A DNA stretch of 64,000 nt. Source: an uncultured Halocynthiibacter sp. Lineage in GTDB: Bacteria > Pseudomonadota > Alphaproteobacteria > Rhodobacterales > Rhodobacteraceae. Both the position numbers and the translations under genes were made by a program. The notes below the pieces were generated by a model that searched no databases, was not told the origin of the DNA, and saw nothing but the letters and a program-made list of their open reading frames with translations. Positions 1 to 8,782 of this stretch are shown here, piece by piece (the first letter of the stretch is position 1; each line of letters begins with the position of its first letter). The stretch lies in assembly GCA_947503035.1 (NCBI GenBank), contig CANNCD010000002.1, positions 124,001 through 188,000 of the forward strand. Direction: 5' to 3'.

Positions 1-589
1 GAAGCTGCCCATCAAGCGGCTTGCCACCCTTCACAGCGACATCCAGACCAGACAGCGACCAAGTTACGGAAATGCTAAGCTCACCCTTGCGGGAGCCGAA
101 CGCCACCGCGAGCTTTTCAAGGATCGGCATTGCCGCCCTAAGTTCGGGCTTCACAAGTGTACAGTCAGGCACATCTATGATCGTATCCGAGGCGCGTGCA
201 TGAAACCCAATCAACGCGCCCTTTTTGGTGCGTTTTGCAGAAAACGTAGCGCGACGGCGGCTTTGGGCAGGGGATGTTTCAATATCAGTCAGCGTAAACG
301 CAAGGCCCTGCGCGGTCAGAGCGCCGGCAACGATCGACTTTTTCCAATCTGCTACGAACGACTCAGACGCATGTTGAAGGCTACATCCGCCACAGCTTTT
401 GTAATGGCGGCAAGGCGCCTTAACACGATCATCTGACGGTACCAGAATACGCGGAGCGGCCATTTTCCCGTCCACGACCTCGCCTTCGACCTCTTCACCG
501 GGCAGGGCCATGTTGACGAAAACGGGGCCGTCGGGGCCCTGTGCAATTGCATCACCTAGATGCCCAAGTCGTTCAATCGTCAGTTTCAT
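1..589 (-). CDS. Class I SAM-dependent RNA methyltransferase with Fe-S cluster motif (RlmD/RumA family), C-terminus cut by window edge
   Basis: Only the N-terminal 196 codons are present; the gene runs off the left edge. The protein starts MKLTIERLGHLGDAIAQGP, the short TRAM-like opening of the TrmA/RlmD uracil-C5 methyltransferases. It carries CRHYKSCGGC near residues 56-65, the cysteine cluster that binds a 4Fe-4S centre in RlmD-type enzymes. The SAM-binding and catalytic domains lie outside the window, so whether 23S rRNA or tRNA is the target cannot be decided. The ATG overlaps the TGA of the upstream ABC transporter gene by 4 bp (ATGA), which suggests translational coupling. Confidence 0.82.
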   Translation of the reverse strand, partial: MKLTIERLGHLGDAIAQGPDGPVFVNMALPGEEVEGEVVDGKMAAPRILVPSDDRVKAPCRHYKSCGGCSLQHASESFVADWKKSIVAGALTAQGLAFTLTDIETSPAQSRRRATFSAKRTKKGALIGFHARASDTIIDVPDCTLVKPELRAAMPILEKLAVAFGSRKGELSISVTWSLSGLDVAVKGGKPLDGQL

Positions 590-2430
590 GTCGCGGCCTC
601 GTCTATTCCGATGAAGCCCCCTGATTGCCTGTTCCAGTACCGCGCGTAAAGCCCATCTTGCGCCAAGAGGGCGTCATGCGTGCCGATTTCGACGATTTTC
701 CCCTGATCCATCACGACAATTCGATCCATCCGCGCAATCGTGGACAGACGGTGCGCAATGGCCAGAACGGTTTTGCCCTCCATAACACGTTCCAGAGCCG
801 CCTGAATAACCGCCTCGACTTCGCTATCAAGCGCGCTTGTCGCCTCGTCCAGAACAAGGATCGGTGCGTCTTTCAGGATCGCGCGCGCAAGAGCGATACG
901 TTGACGTTGCCCACCAGACAGTTTCACACCACGTTCTCCAAGATGCGCTTCATACCCTTCGCGCCCCTTAAAGTCGCGGAGGGTTTCAATGAATTCATCG
1001 GCCTCGGCGCGGGTGGCGGCATCAATCATTGCTGCATCATCGGCATCGGGATTGCCATACAGGATATTGTCACGCGCCGAGCGATTGAACATCGCCGTTT
1101 CTTGGGTCACCATTCCGATATGGCGGCGCAGGCTGTCTTGGGTCACGTGTTTCACGTTCTGACCATCTATCAAAACCTCGCCCGCTTCGACATCATAAAG
1201 ACGAAGAAGCACCGAAACCAACGTGGATTTTCCCGCACCAGACGCGCCAATAATGCCAAGTTTTGCACCGGCCTCAATCGTCAGATCAAGCCCGCGCACA
1301 CCGCCGGCATCGTTCCCATAGGTAAAATCGACGTTTTTAAATTCGACGCGCCCGTTTGGCACCGCCAGATCGACCGCGCCCGCGTCATCCGTCAAACCAT
1401 AGGGCACGGCGAGGGTCTTCATGCCGTCTTCGGCCTCGCCGATACCGGAATAAATTCCCATCATAGCAAAGCTCACCCAACCGGTCATTTGCCCCAGCCG
1501 GATCGCAACTGCGCCTGCGGCAGCGATATCGCCCTCGGTCGCCTGACCATTGGCCCATAACAAGAGAGCGCCGCCAATCATCAGCACCGGCAAAACCCCA
1601 GCAAGAGAGGTCAGGCCGAACCGGAACAGGGACGACAGCTCTCCGAATTTCAGAACCGATTGGCGAAGATCGGCCATCGCGTTGGTGGCGGCCATATCCT
1701 CGTGGGACGAATGTGCAAAGAGCTTAACGGTTTTGATGTTGGTGATCGTGTCAACGATTTGCCCGCTTAACGTGGCGCGCATGCCGGCGCGATCAGCGGC
1801 ACGGATGCGGATACGAGGCATGAACCAACGGATCAACGCGATATACCCAACCAGCCAAATACACAGAACACCCCCGATGCGCCAATCAATCGCCACCACC
1901 AGAATTGCCGAGCCAATCAATGACGACAGGGCAAAAACCCCAACATTGATAAGCTCAACCACGGTTTCGGTGACCGCGCGTGATGTCTGCATTTGTTTTT
2001 GGGCAATGCGTCCGGCGAAATCATCGTCAAAGAACGAAACCGATTGGCCCAAAGTCCAACGATTAAGGCGCGATTGGACCTGTGTTCCTAGATTCGGCGC
2101 AAGGCACACCTGATTGACATAGGCCGCAACACCTCGAAACGCAGGGCCAAAAAACATAAAATAGAGCGCAATCCCGACTGCGATTGCACCCTTTTCTGGC
2201 CAAAACGTATCGGGCGTCGTCATCGTCGCCGCATCAATCACCCAACCAAGAATAAGCGCAGTCAGAACCTCCATCGCGCCGACGGTTCCCGACAAAAGCG
2301 CCGCAAGCGCGATCACGCCAAATGAACCGCGCAGCGCCCATATCATAAACCGCCCGAATGTCTGTGGCGGAGCATCCTTCACGGGAACAAAGGGATCAAT
2401 AATGTCGTGAAATCTCATAGCGCCGTCCAT
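586..2430 (-). CDS. ABC transporter, fused permease/ATPase (exporter type)
   Basis: This is a 614-residue half-transporter of the type that works as a homodimer, with an MsbA/lipid- or drug-exporter layout: a membrane domain of about six helices (residues 30-330) followed by a nucleotide-binding domain. Seen in the ATPase are Walker A GASGAGKST (395-403), signature LSGGQ (504-508), Walker B ILVLDEATS (about 524-532) and the switch histidine in AIAHR. The substrate cannot be read from the sequence. The start is uncertain: an ATG four codons further in (2418) has a GGACGG sequence closer to ribosome-binding distance. It is probably co-transcribed with the downstream RNA methyltransferase, which it overlaps by 4 bp. 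Confidence 0.88.
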   Translation of the reverse strand: MDGAMRFHDIIDPFVPVKDAPPQTFGRFMIWALRGSFGVIALAALLSGTVGAMEVLTALILGWVIDAATMTTPDTFWPEKGAIAVGIALYFMFFGPAFRGVAAYVNQVCLAPNLGTQVQSRLNRWTLGQSVSFFDDDFAGRIAQKQMQTSRAVTETVVELINVGVFALSSLIGSAILVVAIDWRIGGVLCIWLVGYIALIRWFMPRIRIRAADRAGMRATLSGQIVDTITNIKTVKLFAHSSHEDMAATNAMADLRQSVLKFGELSSLFRFGLTSLAGVLPVLMIGGALLLWANGQATEGDIAAAGAVAIRLGQMTGWVSFAMMGIYSGIGEAEDGMKTLAVPYGLTDDAGAVDLAVPNGRVEFKNVDFTYGNDAGGVRGLDLTIEAGAKLGIIGASGAGKSTLVSVLLRLYDVEAGEVLIDGQNVKHVTQDSLRRHIGMVTQETAMFNRSARDNILYGNPDADDAAMIDAATRAEADEFIETLRDFKGREGYEAHLGERGVKLSGGQRQRIALARAILKDAPILVLDEATSALDSEVEAVIQAALERVMEGKTVLAIAHRLSTIARMDRIVVMDQGKIVEIGTHDALLAQDGLYARYWNRQSGGFIGIDEAAT

Positions 2431-2500
2431 TTCTGAAAATATACGTGCAGCACGTCAAAAATGGGCGCACCTTCGGGTCTAACATACGTGCGGGCGACGA

Positions 2501-3664
2501 CTATTCAACCCCAAGGAAACACAGGACGTCGGCCCGACTGGCCTTAAATCCGCTATCGATCCAGTGCTGCTCGCCCGTTCGAAGCGCCTTGCCCAGCGCG
2601 GGGCCAGAGTGAAATGCCATAAGGTCGGCAGCCACAATAGGATAGGTCGCGTTTTCCCCCAGATCGATCTGGTCAGCCACATCAGGGTCGACAGGTTGTT
2701 CAAACATCGAGGCGCGTAAAATCATTATGGCCTCGGCGATGGCGCAACCATGACGATAAGCCAGTTCGCCGGCACCCGTCGTCGTCCCCATTTCGGAGCG
2801 CAACAGATCGTATTTCCGCCCCTGCGCGCGCGACAGTCGCAAGGCTTCAACCACGTCTTGGCCACCTAAACTGACGAGACGAGAGATCACATCGGGCGTG
2901 ACCCCCAACAGAGCCTCGCCGTGCACAACAAGCGGTAACAGACGTGCATCCGCCCCAGTCAGAAGAGTGTTGAGCACCCCCGTCTGGGCCATTCCCGCGA
3001 TGGCTTGGGATGGGTCATTCGCACCAAGCGTTTTCAAAAATTCGGCACCAATCCGTTCGCGGGCGACTTGGGCCAACCCCTCTTGGAACGCCGCACAGCC
3101 GGCCAGCCCCTCGGGGTCAAGCCCCGCGTCTTGGTCGCCGTACCACGCAAAAAACCGAAAGAACCGCAAAATCCGAAGATAATCTTCCTGAATGCGTGCA
3201 CTTGGATCTTGGATAAAGCGCACATGCCGCGCCCGCAGATCATCCAAACCGCCAAGCGGATCAACAACCACGCCATCGGCATCGCAATACAGGGCGTTCA
3301 TGGTGAAATCACGTCGAACCGCGTCATCAGCGATGTCATCAGAAAAGGCCACGACCGCGCGCCGCCCATCGGTTTCGACGTCATTGCGGAACGTGGTGAT
3401 TTCGTGCGGAATGCCACCTGAGACCACTGTGACAGTTCCGTGATCTATCCCCGTTGGAATGACGGACAGGCCCAGTTTTTGCGCCAACTTCATGACTGTC
3501 GTGGGGCGGGCGTCCGTGGAGATATCAATGTCATTGACTGCCACACCAAGAACCGCGTTCCGCACACATCCCCCAACGCCATAGGCCAGATAACCCGCAT
3601 CCGTCAGCATGCGAAACACCTTCTGTGTCGCATCATTGGATAGCCATTCGCCGGTTACCCGCAT
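2501..3664 (-). CDS. cca: CCA tRNA nucleotidyltransferase / poly(A) polymerase family
   Basis: A class II CCA-adding enzyme or close relative that builds or repairs the 3' CCA end of tRNAs. The N-terminal head shows the nucleotide-binding motif YGVGGCVRNAVLG followed by DIDISTDA, whose two aspartates bind the catalytic metals. The RRDFTMNALYCD motif and the downstream LRILRFFRFFAWYG helix of the family are also present. I chose the ATG at 3664 (MRVTGEWLSN, 387 residues) because the longer frame would run far into the Nudix gene; this start still overlaps the Nudix stop by 10 bp, consistent with one operon hslO-nudix-cca. Poly(A) polymerase activity cannot be excluded. Confidence 0.9.
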   Translation of the reverse strand: MRVTGEWLSNDATQKVFRMLTDAGYLAYGVGGCVRNAVLGVAVNDIDISTDARPTTVMKLAQKLGLSVIPTGIDHGTVTVVSGGIPHEITTFRNDVETDGRRAVVAFSDDIADDAVRRDFTMNALYCDADGVVVDPLGGLDDLRARHVRFIQDPSARIQEDYLRILRFFRFFAWYGDQDAGLDPEGLAGCAAFQEGLAQVARERIGAEFLKTLGANDPSQAIAGMAQTGVLNTLLTGADARLLPLVVHGEALLGVTPDVISRLVSLGGQDVVEALRLSRAQGRKYDLLRSEMGTTTGAGELAYRHGCAIAEAIMILRASMFEQPVDPDVADQIDLGENATYPIVAADLMAFHSGPALGKALRTGEQHWIDSGFKASRADVLCFLGVE

Positions 3665-4263
3665 CGTGACATCCGATCCGCCAATCCATAAAGAACCCGC
3701 GCAGTGGCCCCCCAAATATAATATGGCCCAAAGGGGACGGCATAATAGCTTCTCCAGACACCACGCCAGCGTCGGGACTGCACCTGATATTTCGACATAT
3801 CCGCAAGATACGACAGAGGCACATAGAAGATTTCTGACACTTCGCCCTCAGACAGAACAAGGTCGATTTCGCCTGTAATAGAGCCGATAATTGGGGTCAT
3901 GTCGAAATTGGTAACGGTCCGATGCGCCGGAAGTTGCCCCAAAATATCCACCGCACCCATCGACAGGCCGATCTCTTCGTTTGCTTCGCGTAGGGCCGTT
4001 GCCACAAGAGACACGTCCTCCGCATCGCGTTTGCCGCCGGGAAATGCGATTTGCCCTGGGTGGTGTTTCAAATGTGACGCACGTTTTGTGAGTATGACCT
4101 CAAGCCCGCGGGAGGTTGAGACAAGCGGCACGAGAACAGCCGCGTCTCGCAACTCAACATCGGGGCGCGTGGGCAGATCTGGGTTCAGATCAAAATCGGA
4201 TGATCCCGCGCCGGATAAATCCAGCGCGGCCATCACGTGTTCAATGCTGTTACGCGTCGCCAT
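3655..4263 (-). CDS. Nudix hydrolase, CoA pyrophosphatase type
   Basis: This 202-residue Nudix enzyme has the full Nudix box GGKRDAEDVSLVATALREAN followed by EEIGL. Just before it lies the extended motif TKRASHLKHHPGQIAFPGG, which marks the UPF0035/NudL-type subgroup. Known members hydrolyse CoA and its derivatives to 3',5'-ADP and phosphopantetheine; that substrate is inferred from the family, not shown here. The ATG at 4263 (MATRNSIEH) overlaps the end of hslO by 14 bp, and the 3' end overlaps the start of cca by 10 bp, so the three genes are probably read as one message. Confidence 0.85.
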   Translation of the reverse strand: MATRNSIEHVMAALDLSGAGSSDFDLNPDLPTRPDVELRDAAVLVPLVSTSRGLEVILTKRASHLKHHPGQIAFPGGKRDAEDVSLVATALREANEEIGLSMGAVDILGQLPAHRTVTNFDMTPIIGSITGEIDLVLSEGEVSEIFYVPLSYLADMSKYQVQSRRWRGVWRSYYAVPFGPYYIWGATARVLYGLADRMSRCG

Positions 4264-5251
4264 TCGGCTTTTCTGTTGCTTGGAACCCAAGCGTTTTAGG
4301 GTCGAAATCGTAGTGCGAACCGCAGAATTGACAGTCTGCGGTAACACGCCCCTCTGCTGTTGTCATATATTCGATGTCTTTCGCAGAATAGATCGACAGG
4401 CTTTCGCGCACCTTTTCGTCCGAACAGCTACAGCCGAACTTCACCGATTGCGCCGTATAGACGCGCGGCTCTTCTTCGTGGAACAGACGCGTCAAAAGAG
4501 TGGTCGGATCGACAGTCGGGCCGATGAGCTCAAGATCCTCGACAGAATCAAGAAGAATGTTGGCGCGGTTCCAGTTTTCTTCTTCATCAGCACCCAACAG
4601 ATCGACCGGCGCAAGAACGCCGTCTTCGCCACTGCCGCCTTCTCCGGTCGCAAATGGGGACGCCTTGGGCATGTGTTGAAGCATAACGCCACCGGCACGC
4701 CATGTTTCAGCCCCACCCGCAAGCGTTGATTTGCCGTAAGACAGCTCAAACCGAGTCGGCAGCTGTTCCGACTGAGCGAAATATGTTTCCGCACATTTGG
4801 CCAACGAACCGCTCGAGATCGGTGTAATCCCTTGATATGGCTTGGTTCCTGACCCCTGATCGATAAGGATCGCAAAATACCCCTTACCAAGCTGGGTGAA
4901 GGCGTCAGAGTCTTTTTCAAGACGCTCTTTATCATAGCTCGCATAAGCGCGGATACGCGCGGGTTCGCCATCCTCGGTTGGGCCATAATAGTCAGTCGCG
5001 AGAATCCGAATTGGACCATCGCCGCGCACCTGAAGCGACAATTTCCAACGCAGATCAATGGTTTGACCGATCAATGCCGTCAGCAACGCCATCTCAGCGA
5101 CAAGCGTTTCAACCACATGTGGATAGTCATGCTGTTCCAGAACGCGATCCAAGACACCATCTAGACGCGCAACACGGCCTCGGATGTCAGCGCGATCAAG
5201 CTGAAAGGGGAGGACTGTGTCGTCCCATGCAATTTGTGTTGTAGAAGTCAT
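4250..5251 (-). CDS. hslO: Hsp33 redox-regulated chaperone
   Basis: A 333-residue Hsp33. The C-terminal redox switch is visible as C-S-C in FGCSCSDEKV and C-x2-C in ADCQFCGSHYDF, the four zinc-binding cysteines whose oxidation activates the chaperone. The start at 5251 (MTSTTQIAWDD) gives a normal family length; the frame is open 27 codons further upstream but that part has no family character. The gene is divergent from a small Nudix gene and leads the hslO-nudix-cca cluster. It holds unfolding proteins during oxidative stress in the cytoplasm. Confidence 0.93.
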   Translation of the reverse strand: MTSTTQIAWDDTVLPFQLDRADIRGRVARLDGVLDRVLEQHDYPHVVETLVAEMALLTALIGQTIDLRWKLSLQVRGDGPIRILATDYYGPTEDGEPARIRAYASYDKERLEKDSDAFTQLGKGYFAILIDQGSGTKPYQGITPISSGSLAKCAETYFAQSEQLPTRFELSYGKSTLAGGAETWRAGGVMLQHMPKASPFATGEGGSGEDGVLAPVDLLGADEEENWNRANILLDSVEDLELIGPTVDPTTLLTRLFHEEEPRVYTAQSVKFGCSCSDEKVRESLSIYSAKDIEYMTTAEGRVTADCQFCGSHYDFDPKTLGFQATEKPNGDA

Positions 5252-5333
5252 TGGGCTTTCCTTACGCATCATCCCTTGGCATACCTCGTTGATATATGTG
5301 CCGCAAGCGCGAGACCAAGGGGGAGTTTGCAAA

Positions 5334-5771
5334 ATGATGCGTCGATATGGAGATAAGCCACGCGAAGGTCAAGCCTATACCCCCCGCCCTGGTGTTTATG
5401 TGTTGCTTCCGCGAGGGGATGAAATCCTATTGACCCGCCAGAATGGCACCGTTGTCGATATCCCCGGTGGCGGCATCGACGCAGGTGAAAGCACCCTGCC
5501 CGCGCTTTATCGTGAAGTCCTCGAAGAAACCGGTTGGTCCATTGCGGCGCCGCGCCGGATGGGCGCCTATCGGCGTTTCACGTATATGCCAGATTATGGG
5601 TTCTATGCAGAAAAGATCTGTCACATTTATGTGGCTCGCCCCGTGCGGAAAATGTGCAGCCCTCTTGAGGCAAACCACGAACCGTTTTTTCACCCAATTA
5701 CGGCCGCGGCATTTGATCTCGAAAACACTGGCGACGCGGACTTTATAAAAAGGCTACTTGGTCTTTTGTAG
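5334..5771 (+). CDS. Nudix hydrolase, small
   Basis: This 145-residue Nudix protein has a canonical Nudix box, GGGIDAGESTLPALYREV followed by LEETGW (about residues 41-64). The substrate is not evident. The ATG at 5334 sits behind GGGGGAG at ribosome-binding distance; a second ATG immediately follows. It is divergent from hslO. Its 3' end overlaps the convergent response-regulator/phosphatase gene by 18 bp. It differs from the Nudix gene at 3655-4263 in lacking the CoA-type upstream motif. Confidence 0.82.
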   Translation: MMRRYGDKPREGQAYTPRPGVYVLLPRGDEILLTRQNGTVVDIPGGGIDAGESTLPALYREVLEETGWSIAAPRRMGAYRRFTYMPDYGFYAEKICHIYVARPVRKMCSPLEANHEPFFHPITAAAFDLENTGDADFIKRLLGLL

Positions 5772-7022
5772 CTCAAACAAGATCGCCGAAAGATCGTCTG
5801 GGAAATCGTCCTCGCCCATAAAGGCCTGAAGGTCCCACACAATCGTCTCCAGCAATGCCTCTCCCTTGATATCTTGATTTGCGGTTAGAATATCCGACAA
5901 ACCTTCCTCATCCAGAAGTTCCTCTGAGGCATCGGGGCATTCGGTAATCCCATCCGAGTAAAGCAACATGCGATCACCTGCTTCAAGGTCGAAGCTAAAA
6001 TCGGTGAACTCTGCCCCTTCGATTAGGCCGACAGGCAACCCGCCCTCACCCAGATATTCAACAGAGCCTGATGAGCGTTGAATTGCGGGATGTGGATGTC
6101 CTGCTTGACACATCGTCACATGTCCGGTTTCAAGGTTCACATTGGCGATGATGATCGTGAAATAGTTTTCTGTATCCATCTCGCTGAGGATGCGCTCGTT
6201 CAAGATGAACGTCGTTTCGGCAGGAGATCGCGCAACAAAGCCACCCTTGACGGTGCGCAGGGCGACATTGGTTTCCGGAGTTGTTCCTGACAGATAACCC
6301 GCCAAACGCGCAGTCATCAAAGCGGATGTAATGCCGTGACCAGAGACGTCGATCGAAAACAGCCCGATCTCGGTATCGCTGACCTTATACTTACCAACCA
6401 AATCGCCCCCAACGTGACCACTTGGGCGAAGCATCATGGAAACCTGTGAATCCCCGTAATCGCGATACCGCTCTGGCACCAAGGATTGCTGAAGTTTCTT
6501 CGCCTCAAGGAGATCGTGATCAAGCGTGTCATAGAGATGCTGAAGCTCCTTTAGGGTGGACGAAACAAGTTTGTTTTTCTCGGTCAGTTCACGCTCCATC
6601 CGAACGATCCGCTCGGCGGCCGTAATTCGTGCGCGAAGCTCGCTCCCATTGACTGGCTTGGTAAGGAAATCGTCAGCCCCCGCCTCAAGGCCATGCGCGA
6701 CCTCGGTCTTATCGCTCTTCGACGTAAGAAGAATGAAATAGACATATTGCTTCAATTCAAGCGCACGAAACGCATGGCAAAATTCAAGCCCATCCATTTC
6801 GGGCATAACCCAGTCGCTTAGAATAAGGTCGACGGTTTCATTTTTGCAAATTTCAAGTGCTTGCACGCCAGAGGCTGCTTCGATCGTCTCATACCCCCAA
6901 CGACGCAGCATGGTTTGTATCAGGCGGCGCTGGGCGCGGCTGTCATCCAAGACCAAAATACGTGTAATCGCACCTAGGTTATTTTTAGTGTGAGGCTGTC
7001 GATCGTTTGCGGTGGCCAACAT
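5754..7022 (-). CDS. Response regulator fused to PP2C/SpoIIE serine phosphatase (RsbU/RbaY-like)
   Basis: A 422-residue protein with an N-terminal receiver domain (residues 20-135; phospho-acceptor D70 in LILSDWVMPEMDG, acidic pair DD in LVLDDS, K in LLTSKSDK), a coiled-coil linker (about 140-190) and a C-terminal PP2C phosphatase domain with metal-binding aspartates in FSIDVSGHG and MLLYSDGITE. Such proteins dephosphorylate an anti-sigma-antagonist in partner-switching systems; RbaY of Rhodobacter capsulatus has this architecture. No anti-sigma factor or antagonist gene is in the window. The divergent neighbour encodes a single HPt domain, a plausible phosphate donor for D70. Confidence 0.88.
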   Translation of the reverse strand: MLATANDRQPHTKNNLGAITRILVLDDSRAQRRLIQTMLRRWGYETIEAASGVQALEICKNETVDLILSDWVMPEMDGLEFCHAFRALELKQYVYFILLTSKSDKTEVAHGLEAGADDFLTKPVNGSELRARITAAERIVRMERELTEKNKLVSSTLKELQHLYDTLDHDLLEAKKLQQSLVPERYRDYGDSQVSMMLRPSGHVGGDLVGKYKVSDTEIGLFSIDVSGHGITSALMTARLAGYLSGTTPETNVALRTVKGGFVARSPAETTFILNERILSEMDTENYFTIIIANVNLETGHVTMCQAGHPHPAIQRSSGSVEYLGEGGLPVGLIEGAEFTDFSFDLEAGDRMLLYSDGITECPDASEELLDEEGLSDILTANQDIKGEALLETIVWDLQAFMGEDDFPDDLSAILFELQKTK

Positions 7023-7143
7023 AGTGATTCCACGTATTGTTCAAATTGAGTTCCCTTTTTCGCAGCAAGCTCTTAACGCGCTATGAAGGGTAAAATTTGA
7101 AAGAACTTGCTGGATCTGCTTACGGAATTTTAAACATCTGCGC

Positions 7144-7154
7144 TTAACCATTAA
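7144..7154 (+). promoter_or_regulatory. Candidate CtrA half-site
   Basis: TTAACCATTAA contains TTAACCAT, the half-site reported for CtrA in Rhodobacterales. It lies 22-32 bp before the HPt start codon in the 153-bp divergent promoter region (7023-7175). It is not a full TTAA-N7-TTAA site, so support is moderate to weak. Confidence 0.35.
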
Positions 7155-7175
7155 ACAAACGAATGGGGTGCCCAA

Positions 7176-7502
7176 ATGATTGATTGGTCAAGAGTAGAAG
7201 AATTGAAAGACGAAGTCGGCCAAGAAGACTTTGTTGAAGTTGCGGAAATGTTTCTTGAGGAAGTTGACGAAGTTGTGGCGCGCTTACAGACCAGCCCGAA
7301 CCCCGACAGCCTAAAAGATGACATGCATTTCCTAAAGGGGAGCGCACTTAATCTTGGTTTTGCTGAGATGGGCGTGTTCTGCCAAAAAAGCGAACAAGCT
7401 GCGACAACTGGTGACCTCGACAGCATCAATATTGCCGAGCTCGTAAAGATATATTCGGCCTCAAAAGAAATCTTTGAAACCGCAGGGGCGCAAGCCGCCT
7501 AG
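7176..7502 (+). CDS. Single-domain histidine phosphotransfer (HPt) protein
   Basis: A 108-residue acidic helical protein that consists of one HPt domain. H51 in MHFLKGSALNLGF matches the phosphorylated histidine of HPt four-helix bundles (H-x-L-K-G-S). It has no kinase or receiver part, so it must relay phosphate between separate proteins. It is transcribed divergently from the receiver-PP2C gene, which suggests that it phosphorylates or drains that receiver. Its stop overlaps the end of ilvA by 4 bp. A CtrA half-site lies just upstream. Confidence 0.85.
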   Translation: MIDWSRVEELKDEVGQEDFVEVAEMFLEEVDEVVARLQTSPNPDSLKDDMHFLKGSALNLGFAEMGVFCQKSEQAATTGDLDSINIAELVKIYSASKEIFETAGAQAA

Positions 7503-8743
7503 ACAATGAGTTCTGACAAGGTGTCATCATCCGTGATGTCTCGATAGCCAAACCCTGCTTCTTCGAGCTTTCTCACCAATATCTTAAAATTGTCGGGTTC
7601 AACCGTTTCTATCCCGATCAGAACAGACCCGAAATTTCGGGCAGATTTCTTAAGGTACTCAAACCGCGCGATATCGTCATTTGGTCCCAGCATACCTAGA
7701 AACTCTTTGAGCGCACCGGGACGTTGGGGCATCCGAAGCACAAAATATTTCTTCACCCCGGAGTAGCGCTGAGCGCGCTCCTTGACCTCTGGCAGGCGCT
7801 CAAAATCAAAATTACCGCCGGACGAAATACAAAGAACCCGCTTGCCTTCGATATCTCCAATTTCCTTCAAGGCCTCAATGGACATGGCACCAGCCGGCTC
7901 AAGAACGACACCCTCGGTATTGAGCATGTCTAGGATTGTGGTGCAGATTTGGTCCTCAGACACGGACACGATATCACCAGCGCAAGTGCCTTTCAGAACC
8001 TGATAGTTCTGTTCTCCGATACGCGCGACGGCTGCCCCATCCACAAACGTGTCGACATGATCAAGCGTGGTCAATTGCCCCGCCTCGATCGACGCGGCAA
8101 GACTCGCTCCGCCTGTAGGTTCTACAAAAACCAGCCGCGTCTCGGGCGCGTTTTCTTTAAAGTATTGAACAAGCCCGGCGCCAAGACCACCGCCCCCAAC
8201 AGGGAGCACCACGATATCAGGCGCAGAAGTCATAGAATCAAGAACCTCGACCCCGATGCTGGCTTGGCCTTCGATCACGTCCGCATCATCAAATGGCGCA
8301 AGAAAATGACCGCCAACCTCGGCGCAGTATTCTTGGGCGGCAGCAAGCGTTTCGTCGAAATAATCCCCAACCAGACGGATTTCGATGTTATCGCGGCCAA
8401 ATACCTTGGTCTTGTGGATTTTCTGATCTGGTGTGGTGATCGGCATGAAAATCACACCTTTGACGCCAAAGTGGCTACAGACATATGCCACACCTTGGGC
8501 GTGGTTTCCCGCACTCGCACAAACAAACGTGTCTTGGTCCGGCTTATCCGCCAGCACCTTGCGCATCGCGTTCAATGCACCCCGAATTTTATAGGACCGC
8601 ACCGGCGACAGGTCTTCGCGCTTAAGCCAAATTTCCGCGCCATGAAGCGCAGAAAGGTGGTCGTTGCGTTGAAGCGGCGTCGCTGGGAACACGTCGCGCA
8701 TAGCCGCCGTGGCGGCGCGGGCTTTGTCGGTAAATGTGGTCAT
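7499..8743 (-). CDS. ilvA: Threonine ammonia-lyase
   Basis: A 414-residue PLP enzyme that deaminates threonine to 2-oxobutanoate, the first step toward isoleucine. The PLP lysine is K52 in SYKIRGALNAM; the SAGNHAQGVAY motif and the glycine-rich phosphate loop VGGGGLGAGL are present. A C-terminal ACT-like segment (about residues 330-414, VLRMPQRPGALKEFLGMLG) is of the shorter, single-regulatory-domain form. The 3' end overlaps the HPt gene by 4 bp in convergent orientation. The gene seems to stand alone; no other isoleucine gene is nearby. Confidence 0.92.
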   Translation of the reverse strand: MTTFTDKARAATAAMRDVFPATPLQRNDHLSALHGAEIWLKREDLSPVRSYKIRGALNAMRKVLADKPDQDTFVCASAGNHAQGVAYVCSHFGVKGVIFMPITTPDQKIHKTKVFGRDNIEIRLVGDYFDETLAAAQEYCAEVGGHFLAPFDDADVIEGQASIGVEVLDSMTSAPDIVVLPVGGGGLGAGLVQYFKENAPETRLVFVEPTGGASLAASIEAGQLTTLDHVDTFVDGAAVARIGEQNYQVLKGTCAGDIVSVSEDQICTTILDMLNTEGVVLEPAGAMSIEALKEIGDIEGKRVLCISSGGNFDFERLPEVKERAQRYSGVKKYFVLRMPQRPGALKEFLGMLGPNDDIARFEYLKKSARNFGSVLIGIETVEPDNFKILVRKLEEAGFGYRDITDDDTLSELIV

Positions 8744-8782
8744 GCCACAGGTTTGGCGTGATTTGCCCCCAACGGCAAGCCC

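Noticed and set aside
1148-1163. TGTTTCACGT inside the ABC transporter gene, resembling parS.
   Set aside because: The right arm does not match and the site is 28 kb from the putative origin.
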